From contig JAHDYR010000069.1 of assembly GCA_019828565.1 (NCBI GenBank), forward strand, positions 496,001 to 560,000: a stretch of DNA of 64,000 nucleotides. Direction: 5' to 3'. The DNA comes from Carpediemonas membranifera. Its lineage: Eukaryota > Fornicata. Under the pieces are notes generated by a model. The model made no database searches and was not told the DNA's origin. It saw only the letters and a program-made list of their open reading frames with translations. This document shows positions 31,221-40,776 of the stretch, in pieces. The position numbers and the translations under genes are program-made. The stretch's first letter is position 1; each line of letters opens with the position of its first letter.

Positions 31221-34200
31221 TCAGGGGGATTTACCGGCGTGGCGTCCCTTCCTGAGCGATGGAAGCTTCAATCTCGGATGCTCATTAATGTATGCGTCCA
31301 GGGCAGCTAATCCATCGATTTCGCGGCTGTAATCGGTCCATGTGCCTTCGTCGTCATCGTAGCCCTCCCACAAGAGGGAGGAACTGAAGGTTGCCCGCTT
31401 GTCGGCGATGGTCAGCAACCTTCCTAACCACGTACTCTCCTTCGTTGCGGGCTGCCCAGTGTTTGAGCTCAGCGTCAGTGTAGCTGCCCTCGAACTGGTA
31501 AAGCTCAGAGGCATGTACTGTCAGGCGGTGGTCAGTGGTGAGGTCTTGAACGACGTAGGTGTTGGGGCGGTCGGGATTGGTGGAGATGACCCGGACCGGG
31601 CCCCGGGGTACGATGCCTATGGCAGTTTTGCGCTGGATCATGGCGGCGGATCCAAGGAGATGACTCGCTGGATGGCTCTGCGCTGGAGTTTGGCCACCGA
31701 CAGCGCGTTGTCTGCTCTGTAAACAGCGTAGGGTGGTACGGAAGTGGTCGACGGTGAGGGAAGGTTGTCTAGTCGGTTCGTGGACGTCCCTGGCGTATAG
31801 GACTTCGTACGGCGACAGGTTGGAGGCGGTTAGAGGTGCGTTGTTGATTATATTCGTGATTCGTGGTAAGGCGTCCTCCCAGTCGTCGTCATGTTCGAGA
31901 ATCCAGGCGCGTAGGTGTCTCTTCACCTCTTTGTTCGCTCTTTCAACAGCACCCTGTCCCGCAGGATGATAAGGCGTACCGATCTCGTGTCTTATACCGT
32001 GGTCTTGGCAAAATTCTCTGATGGTTCTGTTATGGTACTGTGAGCCACCATCGGTAATCAAGCATGTCGGGGAGCCATAGTGTTTCATCCATGTCGATAA
32101 AGCCGAACGTGCAGATACAGCGTCCGTGCTCTTCGTGGGGTAGGCTTGGGTGAGTCTAGTAAACGTGTCGATAATCACAACCGCGTAGCGGTGTTGCCCG
32201 GGCAGTGAGAGGGGACCAATGGTGTCGGCCTCCACTACTTCGAAGGGTCGGCTGCCGGTCATGGGATGGGTCGCTTGGGGAAACGGTGAAAGCTTGAGGC
32301 GTGTCAACTGGCAAACAGGGCACTGTCTTATCCAGGCAGTAACGTCCCGGCGCATGCCAGGCCAGCCCTTGTCGGCGGCTATGATGCGTTTGCAGGTGGC
32401 ATCACGGCCAAGGTGACCAGCATCTCCGCCATGTGCTTCTTGGAAGGATTCCCGATGCGCCTCGGGTGGAGGGGAAGGTTCGACGGAGGTCTCGTCCAGG
32501 TGAACGAGGCGGGACAGGGTGTCCGCTACAGAGTTGTCGGAACCTGGAACGTGTACGATGTCGAATGAGTACTCAGACAGCGCGAGGCTCCACCTAATCA
32601 CCTTGGAATTCAAGGAACGGTCCATGTAGACCAAGTTACGGTGATCTAGATGAGCTGTGAAGTCTCGTCCAGCGAGATAGCGTCTGAACTTGGTAGTACC
32701 GAAGTACAGAGCGTAGCACTCTTTCTCTATCGTAGACCAACGGCGCTGTTGGGGCGTGAGCGTCTTGGCGAAGAACGCGATGGGCTTAAACTCCGCGTTC
32801 ATCAGCACGCCACCAATGCCGTAGTCTGATGCGTCCGTAAAAATGTGGAGATGTTCGTCGGGACAGGGGTGGACCAGCGTGCGCTGCAGTAGAAGCTCTC
32901 GCTTAATCTGCTCAAACGCGTCATGTTGTCGGTCGCCCCAAACGAACTTTTCGGCGGCTCGGGTGAGCTCGGTGATGGGTTCAGTCATATCGACGTAACG
33001 CTCAATGAGTGCTCGAAAGTAGTTCGCGAACCCGAGCAAGGCTCGGGCGTCCGTCAGACTAGTCGGCTCCTTGAGATCATGGATGGCCTCCAGACGGTCG
33101 GGGGAGATCCGCTTACCGTCCTTGTCTACTCGCCAGCCCAAATAGTCGATGGAAGTCGCTCCAATGACCGTCTTGGAAGGATTAAGCTTCAGACCGGCCG
33201 CGTGGATGCGAGCTAACACGTCCTCCAGATTCTTCAGGAACTCGTCACGGTTCGCTCCAAAGACGACAATGTCATCTATGTAAGCGAGACACTGAGTATA
33301 AAGGGATTGACCCAGAATGTGTTCCATGGCTTTCTGGCAGTGGATGGGAGCATTACGAAGCCCAAAGGGCATCCGCTTATACTGGTATTTCTTCCCACCA
33401 GCCACAAAAGCGGTATACTTGCGCGAGTCCTGGTTGATTAGGATCTGGTGGAACGCTTTGGATAGGTCCAGCGTGGCGTAAAACTGTTGGCCTTGTAGGT
33501 GATCAATCAAGTCGTCGATGAGGGGTAGGGGATGCTCCTCGGCCTGGGTGATAAGGTTCAGCCGTCTAAAGTCGAGGCAGAGGCGAAGCTTGTTGCCTCT
33601 CTTCTTTGCCATGACGATGGGGTTATTGAAGGCTGAGTCCGAAGGCTCGATGACGTCCAGAGCAAGCAGCTCCTTAACCTGGCGATTAACCTCATCTTCC
33701 ACCTGCTTGCCGTGACGATATGGGAAGCAGTTGATGACCTGGTCATCCTTGGTCTTCAGGGAGAATGCTGGGAGCTTGGACGGGCTGGAAATGTCCCCGA
33801 ATAGGCCTGGGAACTTTTCAACAATCCTTTGGCTGGCTTCTGCAAACTGCACATATTCTGGGGCTGTTCTCTCGACCTCGTTTTCGAACATCTCGTCGTA
33901 GTCGTTCTGGTTTGACGGAGTCGGGTCAGGCGAGGGTATCTCGATCAGTCCCGCGCTGCGCAGGAGTGGGAACCCGATGATCGCATCGTAATGGTCGAGT
34001 GAGATGAGGATAAACTTTGTGCGTACAGAGAGGGGTCTACCTGTCACAGAAGGGTACAGGACAGTATCGTAGGCCACGTGGGAGGTGTTGATTAGTTGGC
34101 CTGACATGAGGCGAACCCTGTGGCACTCAGGAATGGGGGTGAGGCCCAGGGACTTCGCTTTCGCCTCATGGAGGAAGTTGGCGGTGGCACCTGTGTCGTA

Positions 34201-34480
34201 GAGGGCGCGCACGGAGGATCCGTGCAGTCTGACTTTGAAGACTGGGCGGTGTTCTGCTTGATCGTCTTCAGGCGTTTCGGCTGACATTGCGTCTAAGTAC
34301 TCTTCAACCGTAGCAGCGAGGAAATCGTGCGCGTAGGACCTATCATTTACGTCCTTCTTCCGCGACTTGTGGGATTCCTTCTCGGCTTGCTGCATCTTCT
34401 TGGCTTGGGAGAGAGCGGCGCGCATGGTGTTGGCGATGGAGGACTTATCCTCAAAGGTCTTACAGCGTTCACGTAAGCGA
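31221..34480 (-). pseudogene. Element H Pol: protease, reverse transcriptase, RNase H, integrase, chromodomain
   Basis: One long frame (34425-31354) carries protease LYDTGATANFL and reverse transcriptase TLDLSKAFHQIL with MPFGLRNAPIHCQ and catalytic AYIDDIVVFG. RNase H is FTDASDYGIGGVL and HLDHRNLVYM. The integrase has CPVCQLTRL, Asp in EADTIGPLS, Asp in ITDGGSQYHN and Glu in GAVERANKEV. A 1-bp indel in a C/T-rich run near 31380 separates the chromodomain-like tail (WEGYDDDEGTWTDYS). The upstream join to Gag is shifted at a run of six G (34529-34534). Both look like single-base indels in an otherwise intact Gag-Pol frame. Confidence 0.93.
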
Positions 34481-35077
34481 TCATTGCGGATGCCCTTCAG
34501 GAATTTGGCTACGAGGCTCGACTGCTTCGGGGGGTACAGAGGCGCAGTTTTCGAGTGTCCGCTGGTAGATTAACGTGTAGTAGAGCATGGACTCATAAAC
34601 GTTCTTGCTGGCGGTGTCAAAGGTAATCGAGTCAAATCGGTCGAGCGCGTCCTGACGGTCGAGGGGTCCGAAGATGTCGTTCACCATTGAGATAAATCTT
34701 TTGTTGAAGTCGTTAGGGGTCTCGGGTGTGTGAACGGGTAGATGCTCGGACTCGTCGGAGACCGAACTATCAGTGTCAGACTCGGTGTCGTCATCAGTGT
34801 CAGACTCAGGGGGCGCGAGGAACAGAAGGGGGTCCCTAGGCGCAGCGCGGGGTTGCTGTGTGACCTCACGGGCACGAGTAATAAGGTCTTCGAGGTCCGG
34901 GCATTCGAGGAACATGATCTTCAAAACCGTCGCTGCGACGTAATCGAAGATCAGAGGCTTGGAAGCGGCGTTTCGTGCGTAATGGGCAATGAAGGCTTCC
35001 CGGAATGAATACCATGCCTTAGGCTTCGTACTAGTGAGATAGGGTGCCAGGAAAGTTGATAGTTGTTCTACGTTCAT
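34481..35077 (-). CDS. Element H Gag
   Basis: The ATG at 35077 is 17 nt after the LTR. It encodes a helical N-terminal domain, an acidic linker (DTDDDTESDTDSS) and a second helical domain. Its 3' end as read (34481) is probably an artefact of the six-G frameshift: in the neighbouring frame the protein continues (VAKFLKGIRNDRLRERC) into pol. The layout is like Gag of element I. Confidence 0.85.
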   Translation of the reverse strand: MNVEQLSTFLAPYLTSTKPKAWYSFREAFIAHYARNAASKPLIFDYVAATVLKIMFLECPDLEDLITRAREVTQQPRAAPRDPLLFLAPPESDTDDDTESDTDSSVSDESEHLPVHTPETPNDFNKRFISMVNDIFGPLDRQDALDRFDSITFDTASKNVYESMLYYTLIYQRTLENCASVPPEAVEPRSQIPEGHPQ

Positions 35078-35083
35078 CTAGAT

Positions 35084-35095
35084 AGTAATATTACT
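35084..35095 (-). other. Palindrome at the 5' LTR edge of element H
   Basis: AGTAATATTACT, a perfect 12-bp palindrome starting at the last LTR base on the minus strand, 6 bp before the gag ATG. Confidence 0.92.
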
Positions 35096-35198
35096 GTGGT
35101 GGGCACAGAACAACAACAATCAATGCGAAGTGTTTAAATAGGGTCGAACCCTAGTGGTAAATATGGCCTAAATATATACGGGTCAGGTGACCACTACA
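35095..35198 (-). repeat. 5' LTR of element H (104 bp)
   Basis: Runs TGTAGT...CCACA on the minus strand; identical to the 3' copy. Confidence 0.95.
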
Positions 35199-35203
35199 AC
35201 AAG

Positions 35204-37782
35204 TCTGGGTGAGCGATGAAGAGGTCATCGGTGAAGAGGGACTTAAGGGTGTTGAAAGCCTCAGTCTCGGCTGGGCCGAAGCTGAAGACGGCGTCCTTCT
35301 CTAGGAGAGCGGTAAGGGGCTTGAACAGCTCATGGCGTTTCTCTGAGATGAATGAGGCTAAGAACTGGAACTTGCCGAGCACGGTCCTGAGCCCGTGGAC
35401 ATCAGTGGGGAGGGGAAGCTCTCGTAGGGCGCGGGTGCGCTCAGGGTCTACGTGAACTCCAGCCTTGTCGACAATGAAACCAACTATGGGGGCCTCGGAA
35501 TAGCCTATTCGGCACTTCTTTGCGCCTAGGCGGACGTTGGCTTCTTCCAGGCGAGTGAGGGTGTCATCGAGAAGCTTGAGGAAAAGTTCCTCGGAGGAGT
35601 ACATGAAGAGGTCATCGATGTACGGGTCAACCCCCTTATGGAGGATGGGCCCGAGGATAGTCTCGATACCTCGCTGGAAATGCGACGGGGCATTGGCAAG
35701 CCCAAAAGGCATCCTGGTGAACTGTTCATGCACGCCAGGGGCGATGAACGCGGTCTTCTCCTTGTCCTCGTCAGCCATAGGCACCTGCCAATAGCCTGAG
35801 GTCAGGTCCAGGGCGGCAAATCGGTCGCACCCACTTGCTCGGCGAAGGAACTCGCGCATGTTGGGGAGGGGGTGTCGATCACGGGTGATGTGGCTGTTGA
35901 GTAGGACATAGTCGATGCAAAGCCGCCAAGCGTCCCCCTTTCGCACGAGGACTACTGGACTGGCATATGGGCCGGTGTTGGCCTCGGTGATGCCCTTGTC
36001 GCGTAAGTCTGAGACATGATCGTGCAGCCACTCCGTCTTGGCTGGAGCCAGAGGGCGTGGCTTCATGTTGACAATGTAGCCGTCGGTCGGGATGGTCATG
36101 GGGGGGAAGGCTGCCGGCTCTTCGGGGAGGTTTGGATCGAACACGGCGTCATGCTTGCGGAGGATCTCACGGATAGGGTCGTGTAGTTGATCAGGACATA
36201 CGTCCACTTCATCGCTGAAGAACTGTGGAGCAGCTGAGGCTTCAGCGACAGGGACTGGGTCTAGGTACTTGTGGGGAGGGAGCCCTTCGGTGGTCTGGGG
36301 GTCTTCGTTGCAGTCGACGCCTGTAGGGACGAAGAGGCCCTTGGCGCTGAGGAAGCCAAGAGCTCTGAGGATATCACAACCAACGAGTATGTGATCATCG
36401 TCGCGTTCGATTACGTGGAAGGTGGCCTCGGTAGTGACCATGGCGTTGCCCGCAGATGGAAGGCTCAGACTCACCTTTGCTACGCCCTTCGTCATAAAAA
36501 GCTGCTTATTGACGTCCAACAGAGCAATTGAGACGGATGTGTCGATCGTGGCCTTGAGGCGCTCGGCCAACAACTGCGAAATACAGCTTGGGGCGGAACC
36601 GGAATCAATCAGGATTGTCTGCGTCTCGCCGTTGACTTTCCCTTGGACGGTGAAGTAGGATGAGTCGGGCTGTGGTTCGTCGACAGACTGCACCGGCTGG
36701 GCATGGGCGGTCTCATGCACTGGTCTTCCCTTCTTGAGGGTGCTGCTGGGGCGGAGGTTCATCCTACCAGCGCGGCGGTCGGACTGCTGAGTGGGATCCG
36801 CATTTGGTTGAGGCACTGGCAGCTGGCGGTTGGCGTTGCCCGAAGTATGTCGGGCTTGGGTATGTGGCTGTTGCTTGTCATGCTGGCCGGTCGGTTGTGC
36901 CGGGTGCGGCGACTGGTTGGACTGCTGGGTGGAGCCTCGCTGGGCGGCGTCGGCCTTAGGGCACTGCCACCTCCAATGCCAACCACCACAGAATGGGCAG
37001 GGGGTCTTGGAGGGTGTGGCCGGGAGCCCATGTGTTCGGCCTATGGCGGGGCGGCCTTGGCGGCTCTGCCCGCCACCTTGGCGAGGGCGGTCAACGGAGG
37101 TCAACACGGCAGCTGACGTGGTGGACGGTGTCAAAGACGAGATGTCGAGGCCTGCCAGATCGCTTGCCAGCGCCTGGAGGCGCTCGACCTCGGTCTTCAC
37201 GATCTGAACGGTATCCTCGAACAGGCGAGCGCCTTGTAGCTCAACCGCGGTCTTGAGGCGAGCTTGAAGCTCACTTGGCCTGATGGCGGCGAGGAGTACA
37301 CGGGCGGCGACCTTGCTCAGGCCCCGATGAGCGGGGCTAGGCCCGGATGGCGAGGAGCCCAGTAGCTCAGCGAGAGCGTCTACGTCGGGGTCGTCATCAT
37401 CAGCTTCAGGCTTGGGCGGGTCGTGGTCGGGGATGAACGTTAGAGCGTGCTTGTAGAGCGCACGGAGCTCTCGGACGTACAAGAGGATCGAGTGAAGCTT
37501 GTTGTCGTGATTAGGCATCTGGAGGGCACGCATTGCTCGGAGGCATCCATTGAGTGTTGGAGGTAGGAGGTGCGTGAGGAGAGAAGCCTCGATATCTTCA
37601 ATGGTTGCGGAAGAGAGATCAACTTCATATCGAAGCTCAAGGACATCAAGAATCTCTTCTGAAATACAGTCGGATGGCGAAAGAGTTGGAAATTGGGCTT
37701 TGAGGACTCGGAAGTGCCGAGTGAAGGTTCTGATCGTAACAGGATCTAGATCAGATAGGAACAGATGATTCTGCGTTACCAT
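35204..37782 (-). CDS. Element F Gag, protease and reverse transcriptase (5' segment of the split gag-pol)
   Basis: The ATG at 37782 is 17 nt after the LTR. Gag is residues 1-260, with zinc knuckle CPFCGGWHWRWQC (CX2CX3HX4C) near 269 and a Gln/Pro-rich linker. Protease IDSGSAPSCIS follows near residue 396. Reverse transcriptase has ALDLTSGYWQVPM, MPFGLANAPSHFQR and catalytic PYIDDLFMYS near 720, and runs to the thumb/connection region (IAHPDL), where H is inserted. No stop or frameshift is present. Confidence 0.95.
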
Positions 37783-37790
37783 TTTCCAGG

Positions 37791-37800
37791 AGTGATCACT
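37791..37800 (-). other. Palindrome at the 5' LTR edge of element F
   Basis: AGTGATCACT, a perfect 10-bp palindrome starting at the last LTR base on the minus strand, 8 bp before the gag ATG. Confidence 0.92.
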
Positions 37801-37875
37801 GTGCCGGATGGCAGCAGAAAACGGGGAAATCCATTTACCTTAAAGTGCACTGGGAGTGAGGGAGATGCTGTGACA
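37800..37875 (-). repeat. 5' LTR of element F (76 bp)
   Basis: TGTCAC...GGCACA on the minus strand; identical to 24754-24829. Confidence 0.95.
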
Positions 37876-38514
37876 GACCCAACGACGGTCGAGGACCTAG
37901 GACTCAAAACGGTCCCCATGGATGTCGATCTAGACACCGCAGGAGGTCCCGCCCGATGCACTCGTGTCGCTCGCAACGTCACACTGACACTGTTCCTCGA
38001 CAGCCCGCTGACGATTACAGCGGACTTCTTGGTGCACGCCACCGGCGAGGAAGCTATTTTGGGCGTGCAGACCCTTCATGAGACGGGCCTCATCAACATG
38101 CTGGGCAACCTCAAGCCCGCCCCCGAGGAGGTGGGCGACAACGCGTCACCCCTCCATGACGACCCCGAGGATACGCCTCTGCTTCCTCGCGTCGTGGCCA
38201 ATGTCGTCAACGCGTTCCCTGACCTCTTCAGGGACGACCTCCCCGGTGCCATCGACGTCGACGAATTCAAGATCGAGCTGATGGAGGGCCGAGATATCGC
38301 CCCTTTTCCGCCTCGCCGTCTCTCACCCGCCCTCGCAGAGGTAATCCAGCGTGAAGTCGAGAGCCTCCTCGACCAAGGCGTCATCCGACCTTCCTCATCG
38401 CCTTACGCTAGCCCCGCCTTCACGGTACCCAAGAAGGGCGGCCAGAGACGTATGGTTATTGATTACCGCAGAATCAATGAGGCCACCATTCCACTGGCAT
38501 TCCCCCTCAGCAAC
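37876..38514 (+). pseudogene. Retrotransposon E, right part: protease end and start of reverse transcriptase
   Basis: Resumes the E frame at the base after the TSD (DPTTVEDLGL). It passes the linker and enters reverse transcriptase (VIRPSSSPYASPAFTVPKK, MVIDYRRINEATIPL). It is then cut by the LTR of element I at 38515. No later part of E (catalytic reverse transcriptase, RNase H, integrase, 3' LTR) exists in the window. Confidence 0.88.
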
Positions 38515-38599
38515 TGTAGACCTTCGGGTCGATTAGTTTTATCCAATTTTGTGTCCCGGGTCAAACCCTATAAATCCACTCTCTCCTCTCATCGCTACA
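38515..38599 (+). repeat. 5' LTR of element I (85 bp, single copy)
   Basis: Runs TGTAGA...CTACA. The left edge is set by the break in E's protein. It contains CCTATAAATCC and the hairpin partners GGGT/ACCC. Confidence 0.7.
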
Positions 38600-38608
38600 G
38601 TAATTACT
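38599..38608 (+). other. Palindrome at the 5' LTR edge of element I
   Basis: AGTAATTACT, extendable to 12 bp with flanking C and G, starts at the last LTR base and lies 13 bp before the gag ATG. Confidence 0.82.
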
Positions 38609-38621
38609 GGTACCTAGTAAG

Positions 38622-39289
38622 ATGAATCAGCTCCAGTCAATTGACCTGTTTATGGCCCCCTTCCTCACCAAGACTACTCAGAAAGAGTGGGAGGAATTCC
38701 GCGAGAACTATTACGCGTACCGTGCCAAAGGCGGTGCTATTCCTATTAAGCACTTGATTGGCCGTACGGTATGGCAAATCTTCGCTCTCCGTGACCCCGC
38801 TCTCAAAGAATCCCTTCCTGATCCCGCTCGCAACGCCCTTGTTGCTGAGGAGGACGATGAGAGCGACGAAGACTTCGAAGACGCCACGGATGATGACACC
38901 GAGGACGAAGCACCTATTCCTGATCCTCTTCCCGTTTTCCCCGAGGACGCCGAATCCTCGCGCATCCTACGCCGCATCAACGTTCTCTTCCAGCCCATCG
39001 ACCGCAGAGAAGCCCTTGACCGCTTCGAGCGGATTACCTGCCACTCTCGTGGTCCCCTTCAGGACAACGTTCTCCGTTACGTCCATGCATATCAGACGCA
39101 GCTTGAGAACTGCGGCGATGTTCGCCCTTCAATCAAGCAACTCGTCCGCTGTTTCGTGCAGCACATCCAGCCGGAGCGCCTCCGCGATCGCGTCTTAACC
39201 TACCAGGATCGCCGGGACTTAGACGCCACTTTCCGCGCCGCCATAGAGCAGGCTCGGCACGTGGAACAGGTCACCCGCGAGGGGGACCG
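38622..39289 (+). CDS. Element I Gag, N-terminal part (interrupted by J)
   Basis: The ATG is at 38622. A helical domain (MAPFLTKTTQKEWEEF...), an acidic linker (EEDDESDEDFEDATDDDTED) and a second helical domain parallel the Gag of H. The frame continues after J: removing J and one GACCG copy gives an in-frame join (EGDRLRAAER). Confidence 0.88.
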
Positions 39290-39342
39290 TGTCCCAATCA
39301 ATTGATTAAACCTCTTTCGCTAGCTGTTCTATCCATACCACA
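39290..39342 (+). repeat. 5' LTR of element J (53 bp)
   Basis: Runs TGTCCC...CCACA. The shortest LTR in the window. Confidence 0.93.
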
Positions 39343-39351
39343 GTGATCACT
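39342..39351 (+). other. Palindrome at the 5' LTR edge of element J
   Basis: AGTGATCACT (12 bp as CAGTGATCACTG), 3 bp before the gag ATG. Identical to the core in element F although the LTRs differ. Confidence 0.92.
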
Positions 39352-39354
39352 GTC

Positions 39355-40776
39355 ATGGTTTTAGTCAGCAACAGCCGTTTAGACGAGTATCGTCTTCATG
39401 TTGCAAGCAAAAAGCAGCCGTCTAGCATCCTCTTTTTCCTCGGGAGCGAGAAACTAGCCGAAATCCGCGCGGCGTTCATCCCGACAACGAGATTCCCAAC
39501 ATTCGAGGATTTCCAATGCTTCTTTGAGACAGAGATCCGTCCTCCCATTCATAAGCCTTCCGAGCAGAATGAACCCGAGAAGAACGACGACGACAAATCG
39601 GCCGAGGAGCTCAGCGCTCTCCTGGCCAAGCTCAAGGATATAGACACCCAAGCGGCCTCGATCGCTTCAGACGAGCTGAAGCAGGCCTTCATCACCGCAG
39701 CCCTCAAGGCGGTCAGTCCGCCACCGACGGCCCCAGACACCTCGACCAACGCCTCAGAGCGCCTCTCGAGGGAGGAGCTCCGCGAGCGGGCGGACCTCTT
39801 GCTCACCTACACCGCGTACTTCGAGCTGACACCCGCCCAGCGGGCTAACCCAACCGCTCGCGCGGCGGCGATCCTGGAAAGGACCACGCTCACAGGTGGA
39901 GACATCACCTCTATGCAGAAGATGTTCCTAGCTTTCGGCAAGCACTGTCGCCAGCTGAACCCCAAGTTCCCGACAGAAGAAAACGGTTACACGCCCCTCA
40001 CCGAGAAGAGGCTGATATCCACGCTTTTCCGCGTGCTGACCCGCGGTTTTGACGTCACCGAAGCCGCCCTCGCCTTCGAGGATTTCGCCGACGGCGCCAC
40101 CACCATCGATGACGTCCAGCACCGCATCCTGGCTTTGCCAACTAACTCCGATGGGACGATCGTCACGCCTTGGTCCTTCTGCCAGAGGACCTCCGGTCCC
40201 ATGGCAGGCGCCAAGGTCCCCGCTACACCGGGCAACGGCCGCAAGACCTGCCGCGTCCACGGTCCCGGCGGCCACTCTACTGAAGAGTGCCGGCTGCTGA
40301 AGCGCCAGAGTCAGGCTAACAGAGCCACACCGGCGGGCCGCCAACCTCAAGATCCCCGCCAGGGCCAGGCCTCTCAACGCACACCACACCAAGCCTCAGC
40401 CGCCCAGCAGAACCAGTCACGCCAGCCGCAGGCAGTTGGTCCCCAACGACAGGCCGCTGGACAACCACAGCAGCCCCAGCAACCATCGAAGTCGAAGGGT
40501 CCTTGGCAGTTCAGGCAGAACCCCAAGCAGGCCACACCATTCACACCGACACCCCCCAACAAGCCCCAACAAGGCAGCGTTCAGAACGTAGAGCATGCCG
40601 AGCACGCTTACTCGCCGGGCCGGCTTCTCCGGATTCCAGTGACGATAGGTGACACGCTTATCTCAGCGACGGTCGACCCTGGCTCCGTAGTGTCCACCAT
40701 CTCGCTGGACCTCGCCAACGCACTCGCCCAGTTTGGCAGGGAGGGGCCCCGACATGGTCCAGCTGACGGGCCCTGA
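39355..40776 (+). CDS. Element J Gag with start of protease
   Basis: The ATG at 39355 is 12 nt after the LTR. A helical Gag is followed by a knuckle-like CRVHGPGGHSTEEC (about 40250-40290), a Gln/Pro-rich linker and the beginning of a protease-like domain (ATVDPGSVVSTIS). There the usual D-T/S-G reads D-P-G. The frame ends at TGA 40774-40776, and the protease continues in another frame from about 40740. Confidence 0.82.
   Translation: MVLVSNSRLDEYRLHVASKKQPSSILFFLGSEKLAEIRAAFIPTTRFPTFEDFQCFFETEIRPPIHKPSEQNEPEKNDDDKSAEELSALLAKLKDIDTQAASIASDELKQAFITAALKAVSPPPTAPDTSTNASERLSREELRERADLLLTYTAYFELTPAQRANPTARAAAILERTTLTGGDITSMQKMFLAFGKHCRQLNPKFPTEENGYTPLTEKRLISTLFRVLTRGFDVTEAALAFEDFADGATTIDDVQHRILALPTNSDGTIVTPWSFCQRTSGPMAGAKVPATPGNGRKTCRVHGPGGHSTEECRLLKRQSQANRATPAGRQPQDPRQGQASQRTPHQASAAQQNQSRQPQAVGPQRQAAGQPQQPQQPSKSKGPWQFRQNPKQATPFTPTPPNKPQQGSVQNVEHAEHAYSPGRLLRIPVTIGDTLISATVDPGSVVSTISLDLANALAQFGREGPRHGPADGP

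Larger units (their letters stand above)
30690..35198 (-). mobile_element. Retrotransposon H (Ty3/gypsy-like) with identical 104-bp LTRs
   Basis: LTRs at 35095-35198 (5') and 30690-30793 (3') are identical. The TSD ACAAG lies at 30685-30689 and 35199-35203. The sequence CATGGGGGCAG abuts the 3' LTR as polypurine tract. About 430 bp of non-coding sequence (30794-31220) follow the pol stop, unlike the other elements. It is inserted in F between reverse transcriptase and RNase H. Confidence 0.95.
24754..37875 (-). mobile_element. Retrotransposon F (Ty3/gypsy-like), coding-complete but split by elements G and H
   Basis: Identical 76-bp LTRs lie at 24754-24829 (3') and 37800-37875 (5'), with TSD GACC. 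Removing G (with one CCGG) and H (with one ACAAG) leaves one uninterrupted frame of 1482 codons from 37782 to 24794, covering Gag, protease, reverse transcriptase, RNase H, integrase and chromodomain. The polypurine tract AGGGGGGCAAGA abuts the 3' LTR. Confidence 0.95.
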
